Notes: generated by a model from the sequence alone, not told the origin. A stretch of DNA of 64,000 nt from JAEUNX01 sp034004685 (GCA_034004685.1 JAVEWG010000012.1:17510-81509), one strand, 5' to 3'. Shown: positions 37,755 to 46,994, counted from the first letter of the stretch. A program made the numbers and translations.

Positions 37755-38884
37755 AGCGGCGCCCGATTCCCTTCCCCCTGATGGAAGGCACCGGCCCCCG
37801 CCAGGCCCACGCCGACCTGCCCCCCGGCACCTATGAACGGGAGCTGGGCCGGGAGGGCTTCGAGGGCCCCAGCAGCCACATGGTGCACCGTCACCCCCCC
37901 ACCGCCTGGAGCGACTTCAGCGGCCCCCTGCGGCCCCGTGCCTACGACCTCAACCGGCTTGAAGGCGCGCCCCTGTCCCCCTGGTCCGCCACCACCCTAC
38001 TGGCCAATCCCGCCCTCAAGCTGCGCTTCTGGCGCCTGGCGGCGGCCATGCCGGCCCTGGCCCGCAATGCCGACGGGGACGAATTGATCTTCGTGCACCA
38101 AGGGGCCGGCGAGCTCTATTGCGACTACGGCCATCTGCCCTACCAGGCCGGCGACTACCTGCTCCTGCCCCGGGGCACCATGTGGCGCCTGGCGCCGGCG
38201 GGCCCCTGCGCCTTCCTCCTGGTGGAAGCCAGCGGCGGCGCCTACGGCCTGCCGGAACGGGGCCTCCTGGGCCAGCACGCCCTCTTCGACCCGGCGGTGC
38301 TGGCGCGACCGGCCCTGGACCAAGCCTTCCGCCGCCAGCAGGGCGAAGACCCCTGGCGGGTGGAGATCAAGCGCGGCGGCGAGCTCTCGGTGGCCAGCTT
38401 CCCCTTCAACCCCCTGGATGCCCTGGGCTGGCACGGCGACCTGGCCCCGGTGCGCCTCGCCCTGGCAGACATCCGTCCCGTCATGAGCCACCGCTACCAC
38501 CTGCCCCCCTCGGCCCACGCCACCTTCGCCGCCGAACGCTTCGTGGTGTGCAGCTTCGTCCCCCGCCCCTTCGAGGACGACCCGGGGGCCCTCAAGGTGC
38601 CCTTCTTCCACAACAACGACGACGTGGACGAGGTGATCTTCTACCACGCCGGCAATTTCTTCAGCCGCGACAACATCGCCCCCGGCATGCTCACCTTCCA
38701 CCCGGCGGGCTTCACCCACGGCCCCCACCCCCGCGCCCTGGCCCATGCCCTGGCCCCCCCGACGGCGGGCACCGAGGAGTACGCGGTGATGATCGACGCC
38801 CGGGACCCCCTGACGGTCCAGCCGGCGGCAGCCTTGGTGGAACTGGCAGACTACGTGGATAGCTGGAAGGGGGCCACGCCATGA
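37751..38884 (+). CDS. hmgA: Homogentisate 1,2-dioxygenase
   Basis: A 377-residue cupin dioxygenase that opens homogentisate to maleylacetoacetate. Conserved parts include MVHRHPPTAW near residue 44, ELIFVHQGAGELYCDYGHLPYQAGDYLLLPRGTMWRL (first cupin) and FHNNDDVDEVIFYHAGNFFSRDNIAPGMLTFHPAGFTHGPHP, which carries the iron-binding His and Glu residues. It is the shorter bacterial form. The start overlaps the hpd stop (ATGA). Confidence 0.94.
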   Translation: MKRRPIPFPLMEGTGPRQAHADLPPGTYERELGREGFEGPSSHMVHRHPPTAWSDFSGPLRPRAYDLNRLEGAPLSPWSATTLLANPALKLRFWRLAAAMPALARNADGDELIFVHQGAGELYCDYGHLPYQAGDYLLLPRGTMWRLAPAGPCAFLLVEASGGAYGLPERGLLGQHALFDPAVLARPALDQAFRRQQGEDPWRVEIKRGGELSVASFPFNPLDALGWHGDLAPVRLALADIRPVMSHRYHLPPSAHATFAAERFVVCSFVPRPFEDDPGALKVPFFHNNDDVDEVIFYHAGNFFSRDNIAPGMLTFHPAGFTHGPHPRALAHALAPPTAGTEEYAVMIDARDPLTVQPAAALVELADYVDSWKGATP

Positions 38885-39864
38885 AGCTCGCCTCCCTCAA
38901 GTCGAAGGGGCGGGACGGCCGCCTGGTGGTGGTCTCCCGGGATCTCAGCCGCCAGGTGGAGGCCGGCGCCATCGCCCCGACCCTCCAGGCGGCCCTGGAC
39001 GACTGGGAACGCTGCGCCCCCCTGCTTGCCGATCTGGCCCGGGCGCTGGAACAGGGCAGCGCCCCAGCGGCCGGGGATTTCCACTCCGAAGCCTGCGCCG
39101 CCCCCCTGCCCCGGGCCTACCAGTGGGCCGACGGCTCGGCCTACGTGAACCATGTGGAACTGGTGCGCCGGGCCCGGGGCGCCGAGATGCCCGACCATTT
39201 CTGGCACGAACCGCTGCTCTACCAGGGGGGCTCCGACATCCTGCTGGGCCCCCGGGACCCCATCATCGTGGCGGACGAAGCCTGGGGCATCGACTTCGAA
39301 GCGGAAGTGGCGGTGATCACCGGCGACGTGCCCGCCGGGGTGAGCGTCCACCAGGCGGGCCGGCACATCCGGCTCATCACCCTGGCCAACGACGTTTCCC
39401 TGCGCAACCTGATCCCCGCCGAGCTGGCCAAGGGTTTTGGCTTCTTCCAGTCCAAGCCCCCCACCGCCTTTGCCCCGGTGGCGGCGACCCCGGACGAACT
39501 GGGCGGCGCCTGGGACGGGGCCCGGCTTCATCTGCCCCTGCGCTCCTTCCTCAATGGCGCGGCCTACGGCTGGCCCGACGCGGGCCAGGACATGACTTTC
39601 GGTTTTCCCCAGCTCATCGCCCACGCCGCCCGCACCCGGCCCCTGGGGGCCGGCACCCTCATCGGCTCCGGCACCGTCTCCAACCTGGACCGCACCCGGG
39701 GCTCCTCCTGCATCGCCGAACGGCGCATGCTCGAAACCCTGGACCAGGGCCGCGCCACCTCGCCCTTCCTGCGCTTTGGCGACCGGGTCCGCATCGAGAT
39801 GCAGGACGGCGCCGGCCGCTCGATTTTCGGCGCCATCGACCAGGAGGTCCTTCCATGCCCATGA
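38881..39864 (+). CDS. fahA: Fumarylacetoacetase-type hydrolase
   Basis: A 327-residue FAH-superfamily hydrolase that would split fumarylacetoacetate into fumarate and acetoacetate. The metal site is visible in WGIDFEAEVAVITGDVP (Glu/Glu/Asp ligands) and the RLITLANDVSLRNLIP segment; GTVSNLDRTRGSSCIAERR closes the active site. The start overlaps hmgA by 4 bp. Last but one step of the tyrosine pathway. Confidence 0.93.
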   Translation: MKLASLKSKGRDGRLVVVSRDLSRQVEAGAIAPTLQAALDDWERCAPLLADLARALEQGSAPAAGDFHSEACAAPLPRAYQWADGSAYVNHVELVRRARGAEMPDHFWHEPLLYQGGSDILLGPRDPIIVADEAWGIDFEAEVAVITGDVPAGVSVHQAGRHIRLITLANDVSLRNLIPAELAKGFGFFQSKPPTAFAPVAATPDELGGAWDGARLHLPLRSFLNGAAYGWPDAGQDMTFGFPQLIAHAARTRPLGAGTLIGSGTVSNLDRTRGSSCIAERRMLETLDQGRATSPFLRFGDRVRIEMQDGAGRSIFGAIDQEVLPCP

Positions 39865-40511
39865 AGCTCTACGGCTACTGGCGCTCCACCGCCGCCCACC
39901 GGGTGCGCATCGCCCTCCACCTGAAGGGCATCCCCTTTGAATCCATTCCAGTGGATCTGGTCCACGGGGCCCAGCACCAGGGCGAACTGGCCGCCCTCAA
40001 TCCCCAGCATCTGGTGCCCACCCTGGTGGATGGCACAACCGTCATCAGCCAGTCCCTGGCCATCGTGGAATACCTGGAGGAGCGCTTCGCCCAACCGCCC
40101 CTGCTGCCCGCCAACCCCGCTGCCCGGGCGCGGGTCAGGCAGATCGCCCTGGCGGTGGCCACCGACCTTCACCCCCTCAACAACCTGCGGGTGCTCCGCT
40201 ACCTGAAAACCACCTTCAGCGCCGACCCAGCCATGCAGCAAGCCTGGCGCCACCACTGGCTGGCCATCGAACTGGCCGCCATCGAACCCCTGCTGGATGC
40301 CCAGGGCCCCTACGCCACCGGCAGCGCGGTGAGCCTAGCCGACCTGTGCCTGGTGCCGCAGCTCTTTGGCGCCCGCCGCTTCGATTTCCCCCTGGCAAAC
40401 TTCCCCCGCCTGCTGCGGGTGGAAGCCGCCTGCGCCCGCCTGCCGGCCTTCGCCCAGGCCCGCCCGGAGGTTCAGGCCGACGCCCCGGCGGAGGCCGCCC
40501 GGGGCGGGTAG
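39855..40511 (+). CDS. maiA: Maleylacetoacetate isomerase (zeta-class GST)
   Basis: A 218-residue zeta-class glutathione S-transferase. The active-site motif SSC/ST region is YWRSTAAHRVRIALHLKGI (S11), followed by NPQHLVPTL and QSLAIVEYLEE for glutathione binding; the C-terminal helical domain has YATGSAVSLADLCLVPQ. It isomerises maleylacetoacetate to fumarylacetoacetate. The start overlaps fahA by 10 bp. Its last 40 bp overlap the end of phhA on the other strand. Confidence 0.95.
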   Translation: MPMKLYGYWRSTAAHRVRIALHLKGIPFESIPVDLVHGAQHQGELAALNPQHLVPTLVDGTTVISQSLAIVEYLEERFAQPPLLPANPAARARVRQIALAVATDLHPLNNLRVLRYLKTTFSADPAMQQAWRHHWLAIELAAIEPLLDAQGPYATGSAVSLADLCLVPQLFGARRFDFPLANFPRLLRVEAACARLPAFAQARPEVQADAPAEAARGG

Positions 40512-41335
40512 ACCCGGTCGCCGGCCACCAGGGAGGCCGGGTCGATATCCGGCTGCCCCGCCAGCTGGGCATAGAGGGGGACGAAATCCCGGGCCATGGC
40601 GGCAAACAGGGTGGGGAAGTCCGGAATCACGAAGTAAGTCTTCTGGAAATCATCGATCCGGTAGTCGGTGCGCATCACCCGCAACAGATCGAACCACACC
40701 CGGTGGGGCGTGGGGCTGCGGATGGAATGGATGGTTTCGGTCTGGGAAGAAAGCATCCCCGCGCCATAGGCCTTGAGGCCGGCAGGGGTGTGGATCAGCC
40801 CGAACTCCACCGTGTACCAATACAGCCGCCCCAGCCGCGCCAGGCCGGGGCCCTCCGCCGCCGCCAGCCCCTTGGCCCCGTAGGCGGCCAGATAATCGGC
40901 GAACACCGGGTCCAGCAACATGGGCACATGGCCAAAAAAATCGTGAAAGAGATCAGGCTCCACCAGATAATCCATCTCCTCCGGCCGCCGCACCCAAACA
41001 CTCACCGGAAAGCGCCGCGCCGCCAGATGGCTGAAAAAGGCCGCGTCCGGAATGAAGCCCGGCACCGCCACCAGCCGCCAGCCGGTCCGCCGGGCGATGA
41101 AGACGCTCACCTCATCCAGGCAGGGGATTTCCCGGGGCGCCTGCAAGGCCGCCACCCCCCGCTTGAACTCAGCGCAGGCATGACGGCGGATCATCCCGGA
41201 CTGGCGGACCACCAGGCGACGCCACACCGCCCGGTCCACTTCCGTGTATTGGGCCGGATCCTGGTCCACCGTGAAGTCCGCCCTGGCACGGGAATAATCG
41301 CCCCGCAGGGCGCTATCGGAATGGGCGCCGAACAT
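40472..41335 (-). CDS. phhA: Phenylalanine 4-monooxygenase
   Basis: A 287-residue pterin-dependent hydroxylase that makes tyrosine from phenylalanine. Iron ligands are H131 and H136 (LFHDFFGHVPML) and E177 (YWYTVEFGL). The ATG at 41335 follows GGGAGG. It supplies tyrosine to the facing hpd-hmgA-fahA-maiA operon and overlaps maiA tail to tail by 40 bp. A pterin dehydratase gene (phhB) is not seen here. Confidence 0.96.
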   Translation of the reverse strand: MFGAHSDSALRGDYSRARADFTVDQDPAQYTEVDRAVWRRLVVRQSGMIRRHACAEFKRGVAALQAPREIPCLDEVSVFIARRTGWRLVAVPGFIPDAAFFSHLAARRFPVSVWVRRPEEMDYLVEPDLFHDFFGHVPMLLDPVFADYLAAYGAKGLAAAEGPGLARLGRLYWYTVEFGLIHTPAGLKAYGAGMLSSQTETIHSIRSPTPHRVWFDLLRVMRTDYRIDDFQKTYFVIPDFPTLFAAMARDFVPLYAQLAGQPDIDPASLVAGDRVYPPRAASAGASA

Positions 41336-41434
41336 CCTGATCGCCTCCCAAGGGAGATGTAATTCAGACCTCCGGAGCGGGCCGATGTTCGGGTTCCCGC
41401 CGGAATCCTTTGCCCCAAGGCCCCGCCACCCGGA

Positions 41435-41470
41435 TTTACCGGCCTTTACACACCCCTGACCGCCCTTTAC
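41435..41470. promoter_or_regulatory. CpxR-type boxes upstream of the Spy/CpxP-like gene
   Basis: The plus strand reads TTTAC-N5-TTTAC (41435-41449), an exact match to the inverted CpxR consensus GTAAA-N5-GTAAA, followed by CTGAC-N5-TTTAC (41456-41470). The boxes lie 68 bp before the start of the Spy/CpxP-like gene. They resemble the element at 34956-34980 in front of the response regulator. Confidence 0.68.
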
Positions 41471-41537
41471 CCGGCCCTGCCCGATACTGGCAACGTGGAT
41501 AAAGACATCCGCCCCGAACCTGAACAGGAGGAACACC

Positions 41538-42086
41538 ATGAAAACCCGTACCCTCGCCCTCGCCGCCACCCTGGCCGCCGGCCTGGCCCTGGCCGTCCCC
41601 GCCACCCTCCACGCCCGCCCCATGATGGACGGCCCCAACTGTCCCATGGACGGCGGCGGCATGATGCACCGGATGGGCCCCGAAGGCGGCATGCCCGGCA
41701 TGATGGGCGGCGCCATGGGTCATGGCATGATGCGTGGCCTCCACGCCCTGGACCTGAGCGATGCCCAGAAGGACAAGATCTTCGCCCTCATGCACGCCCA
41801 GGGCCCCGCCATGTACGACGGCATGAAGACCCTGCGCAACGCCCGCATCGAACTCCAGAAACTCACCCAGGCCGAGCGCTACGACGAAGCCGCCGTCAAG
41901 GCCCTCACCGAAAAGTCCGCCAAAACCCTGGCGGAACTGGCCCAGGCCCAGGCCCGCGCCGAAAACCAGATCCACCAGCTCCTCACCCCCGAGCAGCGCA
42001 AGGAACTGGCCAGCTACCAGGAAAGCCGGGGTGGCATGATGCGCGGCGGCCCGGGGATGGGCCCAGGCAAGGGCATGCTCCGCTGA
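41538..42086 (+). CDS. Spy/CpxP-like periplasmic LTXXQ protein
   Basis: A 182-residue exported protein: signal peptide (residues 1-26, ending LHA), a Met/His/Gly-rich segment likely to bind metal (MMDGPNCPMDGGGMMHRMG), then a helical domain with two LTxxQ-type motifs, LDLSDAQKDKIF and LLTPEQRKEL. Spy/CpxP proteins are chaperones or CpxA inhibitors induced under envelope or metal stress. CpxR-type boxes upstream and a rho-independent terminator 28 bp downstream frame it as a single-gene unit. Confidence 0.9.
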   Translation: MKTRTLALAATLAAGLALAVPATLHARPMMDGPNCPMDGGGMMHRMGPEGGMPGMMGGAMGHGMMRGLHALDLSDAQKDKIFALMHAQGPAMYDGMKTLRNARIELQKLTQAERYDEAAVKALTEKSAKTLAELAQAQARAENQIHQLLTPEQRKELASYQESRGGMMRGGPGMGPGKGMLR

Positions 42087-42114
42087 TCCTGCGCCACCCC
42101 CAATCCCAAGGAGC

Positions 42115-42150
42115 AGTCTGTCCGGCGCCAGCCGGACAGACTATTTATTT
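42115..42150 (+). terminator. Rho-independent terminator after the Spy/CpxP-like gene
   Basis: A perfect 12-bp stem (AGTCTGTCCGGC / GCCGGACAGACT) with a GCCA loop is followed by ATTTATTT. It begins 28 bp after the stop codon. Confidence 0.9.
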
Positions 42151-42475
42151 GAAGGGGGTCGAACAAGCTTGGCCAGGGTGAGCAACGGGAACCGGCGCAA
42201 GCCAGGAGCAACCCGCCGAATCCAGGATTCAGCCAGATCCCACGGACGCGACCCTTGCCCCTTCGTACGCTTGGATCTTGGGCCACCCGGACCAGACGAC
42301 CAGGGCCGGCCAATCAGCGGGGAGCAGGTTGAGCGCACCCGCAACCCGACTGACAGTCCAAAGAGCGCTCTATCATTGCCGGGGGGCGGGACCACCGGAA
42401 AATGCCTCCTTTCCACGCCCGCTCCCGGGTAACTGCTCCCGTGGCCCCTCATTTTTTGACCCCTCGGGGGATCCC
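42151..42475. other. Intergenic region upstream of the lipoprotein gene
   Basis: About 325 bp without a supported gene. It carries the start region of the lipoprotein transcript; no palindrome stands out. Confidence 0.4.
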
Positions 42476-43267
42476 ATGAATCGTCTGTTTGCTGTCCTTG
42501 GTCTAGCCCTGTGCCTGGGTGCTTGCGTCAGTGCGGGTATTGCGCCGCCAAAAGAAGCAAGCGCCCGACTCAGGAACGTCCACATCGTCCCCATGGAACC
42601 CCACCCCCTGGGCGTTCCCCCAGGGTTTGATTTAGTCGCGCTCGGATCGGGCGGCTCCATCGCGACAGCGCGGGGTTTTGCCGTCTTCAATACCATTGCC
42701 ATCTTGTCCGAGCTGCCGGAAGCCTCAAAGCGCAGCGGAGAGCTGTCCCTATCCTATCAAGCCGTTTTAGACCAGAAAGGCGCTTGGGTGCCTACGGCTG
42801 TCCTCGCGAACGAAGTCCAGGCACAGCTCGCCGCCCAAGGTATCCAGGCGACAGTCGCGCCCCGGGTCAAACCGATTCCTGGCGTGAAAGATCGTAGCCC
42901 TACCCTATTCATGGAAAACTGGCTTGCGCCCATCCGCGCCTGGTACAACGACACGGCGCCCACCCCGGATTACGGAGATCACCCCTGGGACAAGTCCTTG
43001 TACGTTCTAGAAGTGGGCGTGATCAACTACGAAATCGACCGGGCGGGGGGATTGTTGCTGCAGGTTGCCATGAAGGTGATCGACCCGGCCAGCGGCCAGG
43101 TGATCGGACGAGCCCGCGCAGCCAACCCCTGGAACATGCCGAAGCTGGCCCCCCTCGACCAGGCCTTTGCCGACAATGGGAGCCGTTTCAAGGATGCGTT
43201 CGTTTTGACCGGGCGGGAGAGCGCAAGGAGGTGCCTTGCGGAACTGGGTTTGCTAGGGCGTGAATAG
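42476..43267 (+). CDS. Uncharacterised lipoprotein
   Basis: A 263-residue protein with a lipoprotein signal peptide (LFAVLGLALCLGAC; lipid-anchored Cys at residue 17). The mature part has beta-rich segments such as GELSLSYQAVLDQKGAW, LYVLEVGVINYEIDRAGGLLLQVAMKVID and is not one I recognise; the layout resembles DUF4410-like lipoproteins only loosely. Codon use looks less GC-biased than the neighbours, which may mean recent gain. It stands alone. Confidence 0.75.
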   Translation: MNRLFAVLGLALCLGACVSAGIAPPKEASARLRNVHIVPMEPHPLGVPPGFDLVALGSGGSIATARGFAVFNTIAILSELPEASKRSGELSLSYQAVLDQKGAWVPTAVLANEVQAQLAAQGIQATVAPRVKPIPGVKDRSPTLFMENWLAPIRAWYNDTAPTPDYGDHPWDKSLYVLEVGVINYEIDRAGGLLLQVAMKVIDPASGQVIGRARAANPWNMPKLAPLDQAFADNGSRFKDAFVLTGRESARRCLAELGLLGRE

Positions 43268-43502
43268 GCGGGGGGCTGCTCGCAACCTCGGCAGCGTTCC
43301 ACGGCGTCCCGCGCGACCACGCTTCAAGTCCCCCGCCCCGGGTCCCGGCAGGCTTGGATTGGCCGGTCCTGCCGGGTTATTTCGAGCTGCCGGGTCATCG
43401 GATGAGTGGCGAACCGGACCGGGCGGGGTTAAGTTTGTGGGGGCAACCCCGCCCCACTCCCGCCAACCCTGCAATCCAGCCCTCCAGATCGGAAGCCCCA
43501 CC

Positions 43503-44426
43503 ATGGATATCCAGCTGATACACCCCGAACTTCGCCGTGTCATCGGGCGCATTCCGGCCATTCCGTTCCACAACCGCGGGTTTTTGTATGTCCTCAGGGC
43601 TGTTTTGAAAATATTGCCCAGGGCCCGGGGATTTGCCGGGGGCACCATCACCGAGCACAAGCTGAAATCTGCCGGGTTGCGGGTCTACCGCCCGACGGGG
43701 GAAGTGCCCGGCGCGGCCTTGCTGTGGATCCATGGCGGCGGCCTGATCCTGGGCAATGCGGCCCAGGATGGGCCCTTGTGCATCCGTTACGCCCAAGCCC
43801 TGGGACTGGTGGTGGTTTCGGTGGAGTACCGCCTGGCGCCGGAGCATCCTTTTCCCTGCGCCCTGGAGGATTGCCTGGCAGCCTGGCACTGGTTGCAGGC
43901 CAACGCCCGCGGCCTGAGGGTGGACCCGGCGCGCACTGCCATCTCCGGCCAAAGCGCCGGCGGAGGCCTGGCGGCCAGTCTGGCCCAATGTATTCGAGAT
44001 CAAGGCGGAATCCAGCCAGCGGCGCAAGCTCTGTTCTGCCCGATGCTGGATGATCGCACCGCCGCACGGCGGGAGCTGGACTCGGTGAATCACCCCATCT
44101 GGAACAACCGGAACAACCGTGGCGGCTGGCGCTGGTATCTCGGCCAGGAGCCTGGCGCGCCGGCCCTGCCCGACTATGCCGTGCCCGCCAGGCGCGAGGA
44201 TCTGTCGGGCTTGCCGCCGGCGTGGATCGGGGTCGGTGACGTGGATCTGTTTTACGAGGAAAGCCGGGATTACGCCGCACGCCTCAAGGCGGCGGGGGTC
44301 GATTGCCGGTTCGACCCGGTGCCCATGGCGCCCCACGCCTTCGAAACCTTTGTGCCGGGCGCATCGATTTCCCGGGATTACCTCGGGAACAACCATCGCT
44401 TCCTGGGTGAGGCATTGGGGCTATGA
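43503..44426 (+). CDS. Alpha/beta hydrolase of the hormone-sensitive lipase family
   Basis: A 307-residue esterase. The oxyanion motif HGGG is at residues 77-80, nucleophile S151 is in SGQSAGGG, and the Asp (GVGDVDLFYEES) and His (MAPHAFETF) follow in order. The ATG at 43503 begins the conserved part. It probably hydrolyses short esters. The flavodoxin gene follows 44 bp after its stop. Confidence 0.9.
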   Translation: MDIQLIHPELRRVIGRIPAIPFHNRGFLYVLRAVLKILPRARGFAGGTITEHKLKSAGLRVYRPTGEVPGAALLWIHGGGLILGNAAQDGPLCIRYAQALGLVVVSVEYRLAPEHPFPCALEDCLAAWHWLQANARGLRVDPARTAISGQSAGGGLAASLAQCIRDQGGIQPAAQALFCPMLDDRTAARRELDSVNHPIWNNRNNRGGWRWYLGQEPGAPALPDYAVPARREDLSGLPPAWIGVGDVDLFYEESRDYAARLKAAGVDCRFDPVPMAPHAFETFVPGASISRDYLGNNHRFLGEALGL

Positions 44427-44470
44427 CGGTCCGGGTCTCCAGGCGAGCGGCAAACGTTCAAGGAGACAGC

Positions 44471-44989
44471 ATGAAGGCATTGATTACCTATTTCAGCCAG
44501 ACCGACAACACCAAAAAGGTCGGCCAGGCCATTTGCGAGGAAATCCGCAAAAGAGCGGAGGTGGATTTCAAATCCCTGGGTAGCGTGGAAGACAAGCCCA
44601 TCGAGGGCTACGACCTGTTCATCCTGGGCACCCCCATCCATTCCGGCGGCCTGCCCCCACGGGTGGCGGACTTCCTGGCCAGCATCAACGATGCCCCTGG
44701 ATTCCGGATGGCGGCCTTTGTGACCCACATGTCCACGGTGTATCAGAAAGAGAATTTCGAACGGGGCATCGCCCACCTCCAGCAGGCCGCCCAGGACAAG
44801 AACATTCCCTTCCTGGGCACCTTCGATTGCCAGGGCAAGCTGGCCGACAATCTGCAGGCAATGGTCCAGGAAACCCGCAACATTCCCAAGGACACCTGGC
44901 AAGCCTTGATGGACGAGACCAACAAGCATCCGGACGCCGCCGATCTGGCCAATGCCAGGGCCTTTGCCCAGGGCATCCTCGCCAAATAA
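44471..44989 (+). CDS. Flavodoxin-fold protein
   Basis: A 172-residue protein with the FMN phosphate loop TYFSQTDNTKKVGQAI near residue 8 and GTPIHSGGLPPRVADFL near residue 53. It is a flavodoxin or a related quinone/flavin reductase rather than the classic long-chain nitrogenase flavodoxin NifF; the nearby nif cluster makes a role as electron donor a possibility only. Start at 44471 has AGGAGA upstream. Confidence 0.85.
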   Translation: MKALITYFSQTDNTKKVGQAICEEIRKRAEVDFKSLGSVEDKPIEGYDLFILGTPIHSGGLPPRVADFLASINDAPGFRMAAFVTHMSTVYQKENFERGIAHLQQAAQDKNIPFLGTFDCQGKLADNLQAMVQETRNIPKDTWQALMDETNKHPDAADLANARAFAQGILAK

Positions 44990-45094
44990 GTATCCAGGAA
45001 CCAAACGGCTGGGCATTGCCGCTGGAGCCAGGTCCCTGGGGCGGCGCCTTCCGGGTATAAAAACAGCCCACCACCCAAAAAGGAGGATATCGCC

Positions 45095-45553
45095 ATGCTT
45101 TTGCAAGCAACCACCGTAAACGGCCGCCACAACGTGGGGCGGGTGGATCACATCGCCCTGATCTATCGCAACCGGGATAACCTGGAAAAGGCCAAGCAGG
45201 AATTCACCACCCTGCTGGGGGTGACGGACTGGGAAGACATGGGGGAGGTCTATGGCCGGGTCCATGTGGTGGTGTCCTGGCAGAGCGGCCTGGAGCTGAT
45301 TTTCCCAACCCGGCCTGATCCGGCCTTGGACCACCACCTGGCCACCAAGGGGGAAGGTTTCTTCAGCCTGATCTTCGGGGTGGCGGACCTGGACGAGGCG
45401 GTGGCCCGGGTGCTGAAGGCGGGAGGTATCGCCCATCCGCACCCGGACACCCCGGCCCAAGCCTTCCAGACCTTCGAGGTGGCCCGGGAGGCGGTGCTGG
45501 GCCAGGTGGGGGGAATCAACCTGACCCTTGGGGAATTCAAACCCAAAACCTGA
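45095..45553 (+). CDS. VOC superfamily (glyoxalase-fold) protein
   Basis: A 152-residue protein with two beta-alpha-beta modules: VDHIALIYRNRDNLEKAKQEFTTLLGV and FSLIFGVADLDEAVARVLKAGGIA. The H18 and E73-type positions may form a metal site, but a full set of ligands is not obvious. AAGGAGG lies just upstream of the ATG. It faces nifM tail to tail; function unknown. Confidence 0.85.
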   Translation: MLLQATTVNGRHNVGRVDHIALIYRNRDNLEKAKQEFTTLLGVTDWEDMGEVYGRVHVVVSWQSGLELIFPTRPDPALDHHLATKGEGFFSLIFGVADLDEAVARVLKAGGIAHPHPDTPAQAFQTFEVAREAVLGQVGGINLTLGEFKPKT

Positions 45554-45628
45554 GGGGTGAGGGTTGGGCCAACGGAGCGCGAGCCCACCCCGGGGATTTC
45601 GTCTTGCCCCGCAGCCTGATCCGCCAGT

Positions 45629-46495
45629 TCAGGCCTCGGCGCCGGTCTTTTCCAGCAGCAGCGCCTTGATCCAACCCCGTTGGCAGATTTCCCGGCGCTG
45701 GGCTTCGATCTGGCGGCGGATCTTGGGGGCGGCTTCGGCGTAGCTGGCGGTGTGTTCAGGGGTGATGGCGTCGCAGCGGACCAGGTGGAAACCCAGCTCG
45801 GTTTCCACCGGCTCGGACAAGCCCCCCTCCGGCAGGCTGAAGAGGGCTTCTTCCAGGGCCGGGAACAGCTGGCCCCGGGCGAATTCTCCCAGGATGCCGC
45901 CATTCATGGCAGTGGGGCATTCGGAATGCTTTTGAGCCTGCTCGCCAAAGCGCCTGGGGTTCTTGAGCAGGCGCTTTCTGATCTCGCCGGCCCGGCCCAG
46001 GGCGGCCTCCCGCTGGTTTTCCGGAAAATCCGGGTTGATGGTGATGAGGATGTGGGCCGCCCTGCGCCTCTCAGGCTGGCGGAATTGGTCAGTGCGCAGA
46101 TGATAGTGGAGCTGGACGTCCATCTCGCTCACCACCGCGACCCGGCTGGAAACCCGCTCCAGCACCGACTCCACCCGCAACTGGCGGGCCAGGGCCTCCC
46201 GCAGGCTTTCCCCATCCAGGCCGAAAGCAGCCAGGGCGTCAGCGAAATCGTCCTCGCCCTCATAGCGGGCCCGCAGCTGGGCCACTGCGCCATCCACCGA
46301 GGCGGCCGGCACCAGCACTCCGTGGGCCTCGGCGGAAGCCAGGATGGCGGTTTCGATGCGCATCTGGCGGCGGGCCACGCTGACCACCTTGGCCTGTTCG
46401 GCCTGGGCCAGCTCCGCCGGGGGGCGCTTGTACATGGCGTGGGCCAGGCGAAACTCGGTGTAGGCCCGCAGGCCCTCTTCAGTCATGGCGCTCAT
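45629..46495 (-). CDS. nifM: NifM, peptidyl-prolyl isomerase for the Fe protein
   Basis: A 288-residue protein with an N-terminal helical part and a parvulin domain (about residues 145-245: RRAAHILITINPDFPENQREAALGRAGEI, FGEQAQKHSECPTAMNGGILGEFARGQLFPALEEALFSLPEGGLSEPVETELGFHLVRC). NifM helps mature the nitrogenase Fe protein NifH. The ATG at 46495 overlaps the end of nifZ by 17 bp. It is the last gene of the iscA-nifU to nifM operon. Confidence 0.94.
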   Translation of the reverse strand: MSAMTEEGLRAYTEFRLAHAMYKRPPAELAQAEQAKVVSVARRQMRIETAILASAEAHGVLVPAASVDGAVAQLRARYEGEDDFADALAAFGLDGESLREALARQLRVESVLERVSSRVAVVSEMDVQLHYHLRTDQFRQPERRRAAHILITINPDFPENQREAALGRAGEIRKRLLKNPRRFGEQAQKHSECPTAMNGGILGEFARGQLFPALEEALFSLPEGGLSEPVETELGFHLVRCDAITPEHTASYAEAAPKIRRQIEAQRREICQRGWIKALLLEKTGAEA

Positions 46496-46994
46496 GCTCG
46501 GCCCCTCCTTCCGTGGCCAGGGCCGCCTCGCCCTCTTCCAGGGGCGAGAGCACCCTTTCGGGCACCTGGAGCACCCCGCAGCCGGAGAAATACACCTGGT
46601 AGTGGGCGCCGCCGGGCAGATCCCGCAGGACTTTCATCACCTCCCCGACGGCATCCTTGTGCACCCGCACTTCCCCCTCCACCGACAGGCTGAGGGCGGC
46701 CCGCACCTTCTCCCGGGATTCAAAGCGGGAAGGCACCCAGGGGTCGTCGGCGCCGATCAGCTCTTCATCCCGGCAGCCCACCATGCGGCTGTCGGTCACC
46801 CCGGGGACGCCGGGATCCATGAAGACCACCCGGTAGATGAGCTGGTCCTGGAGGTAGGTGCCCACGTCCCGCACGTAACCGATGGCGCCCCGCCGGATCA
46901 GCAGTTCGCCCGTGTCCAGGCCGGGATAGGTGCCATCGTTGCGCACGTTGCGGGTCACCCGCACGGCGTCGCCGTAATCGAAGCGGGGCAGCAT
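46479..46994 (-). CDS. nifZ: NifZ
   Basis: A 171-residue protein. The family core FDYGDAVRVTRNVRNDGTYPGLDTGELLIRRGAIGYVRDVGTYLQDQLIYRVVFMD is complete; NifZ acts as a chaperone in P-cluster formation on the MoFe protein. The C-terminal half (residues 90-171) is an extension with GGAHYQVYFSGCGVLQVPE, longer than the minimal family. It lies between nifW and nifM. Confidence 0.94.
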   Translation of the reverse strand: MLPRFDYGDAVRVTRNVRNDGTYPGLDTGELLIRRGAIGYVRDVGTYLQDQLIYRVVFMDPGVPGVTDSRMVGCRDEELIGADDPWVPSRFESREKVRAALSLSVEGEVRVHKDAVGEVMKVLRDLPGGAHYQVYFSGCGVLQVPERVLSPLEEGEAALATEGGAEHERHD

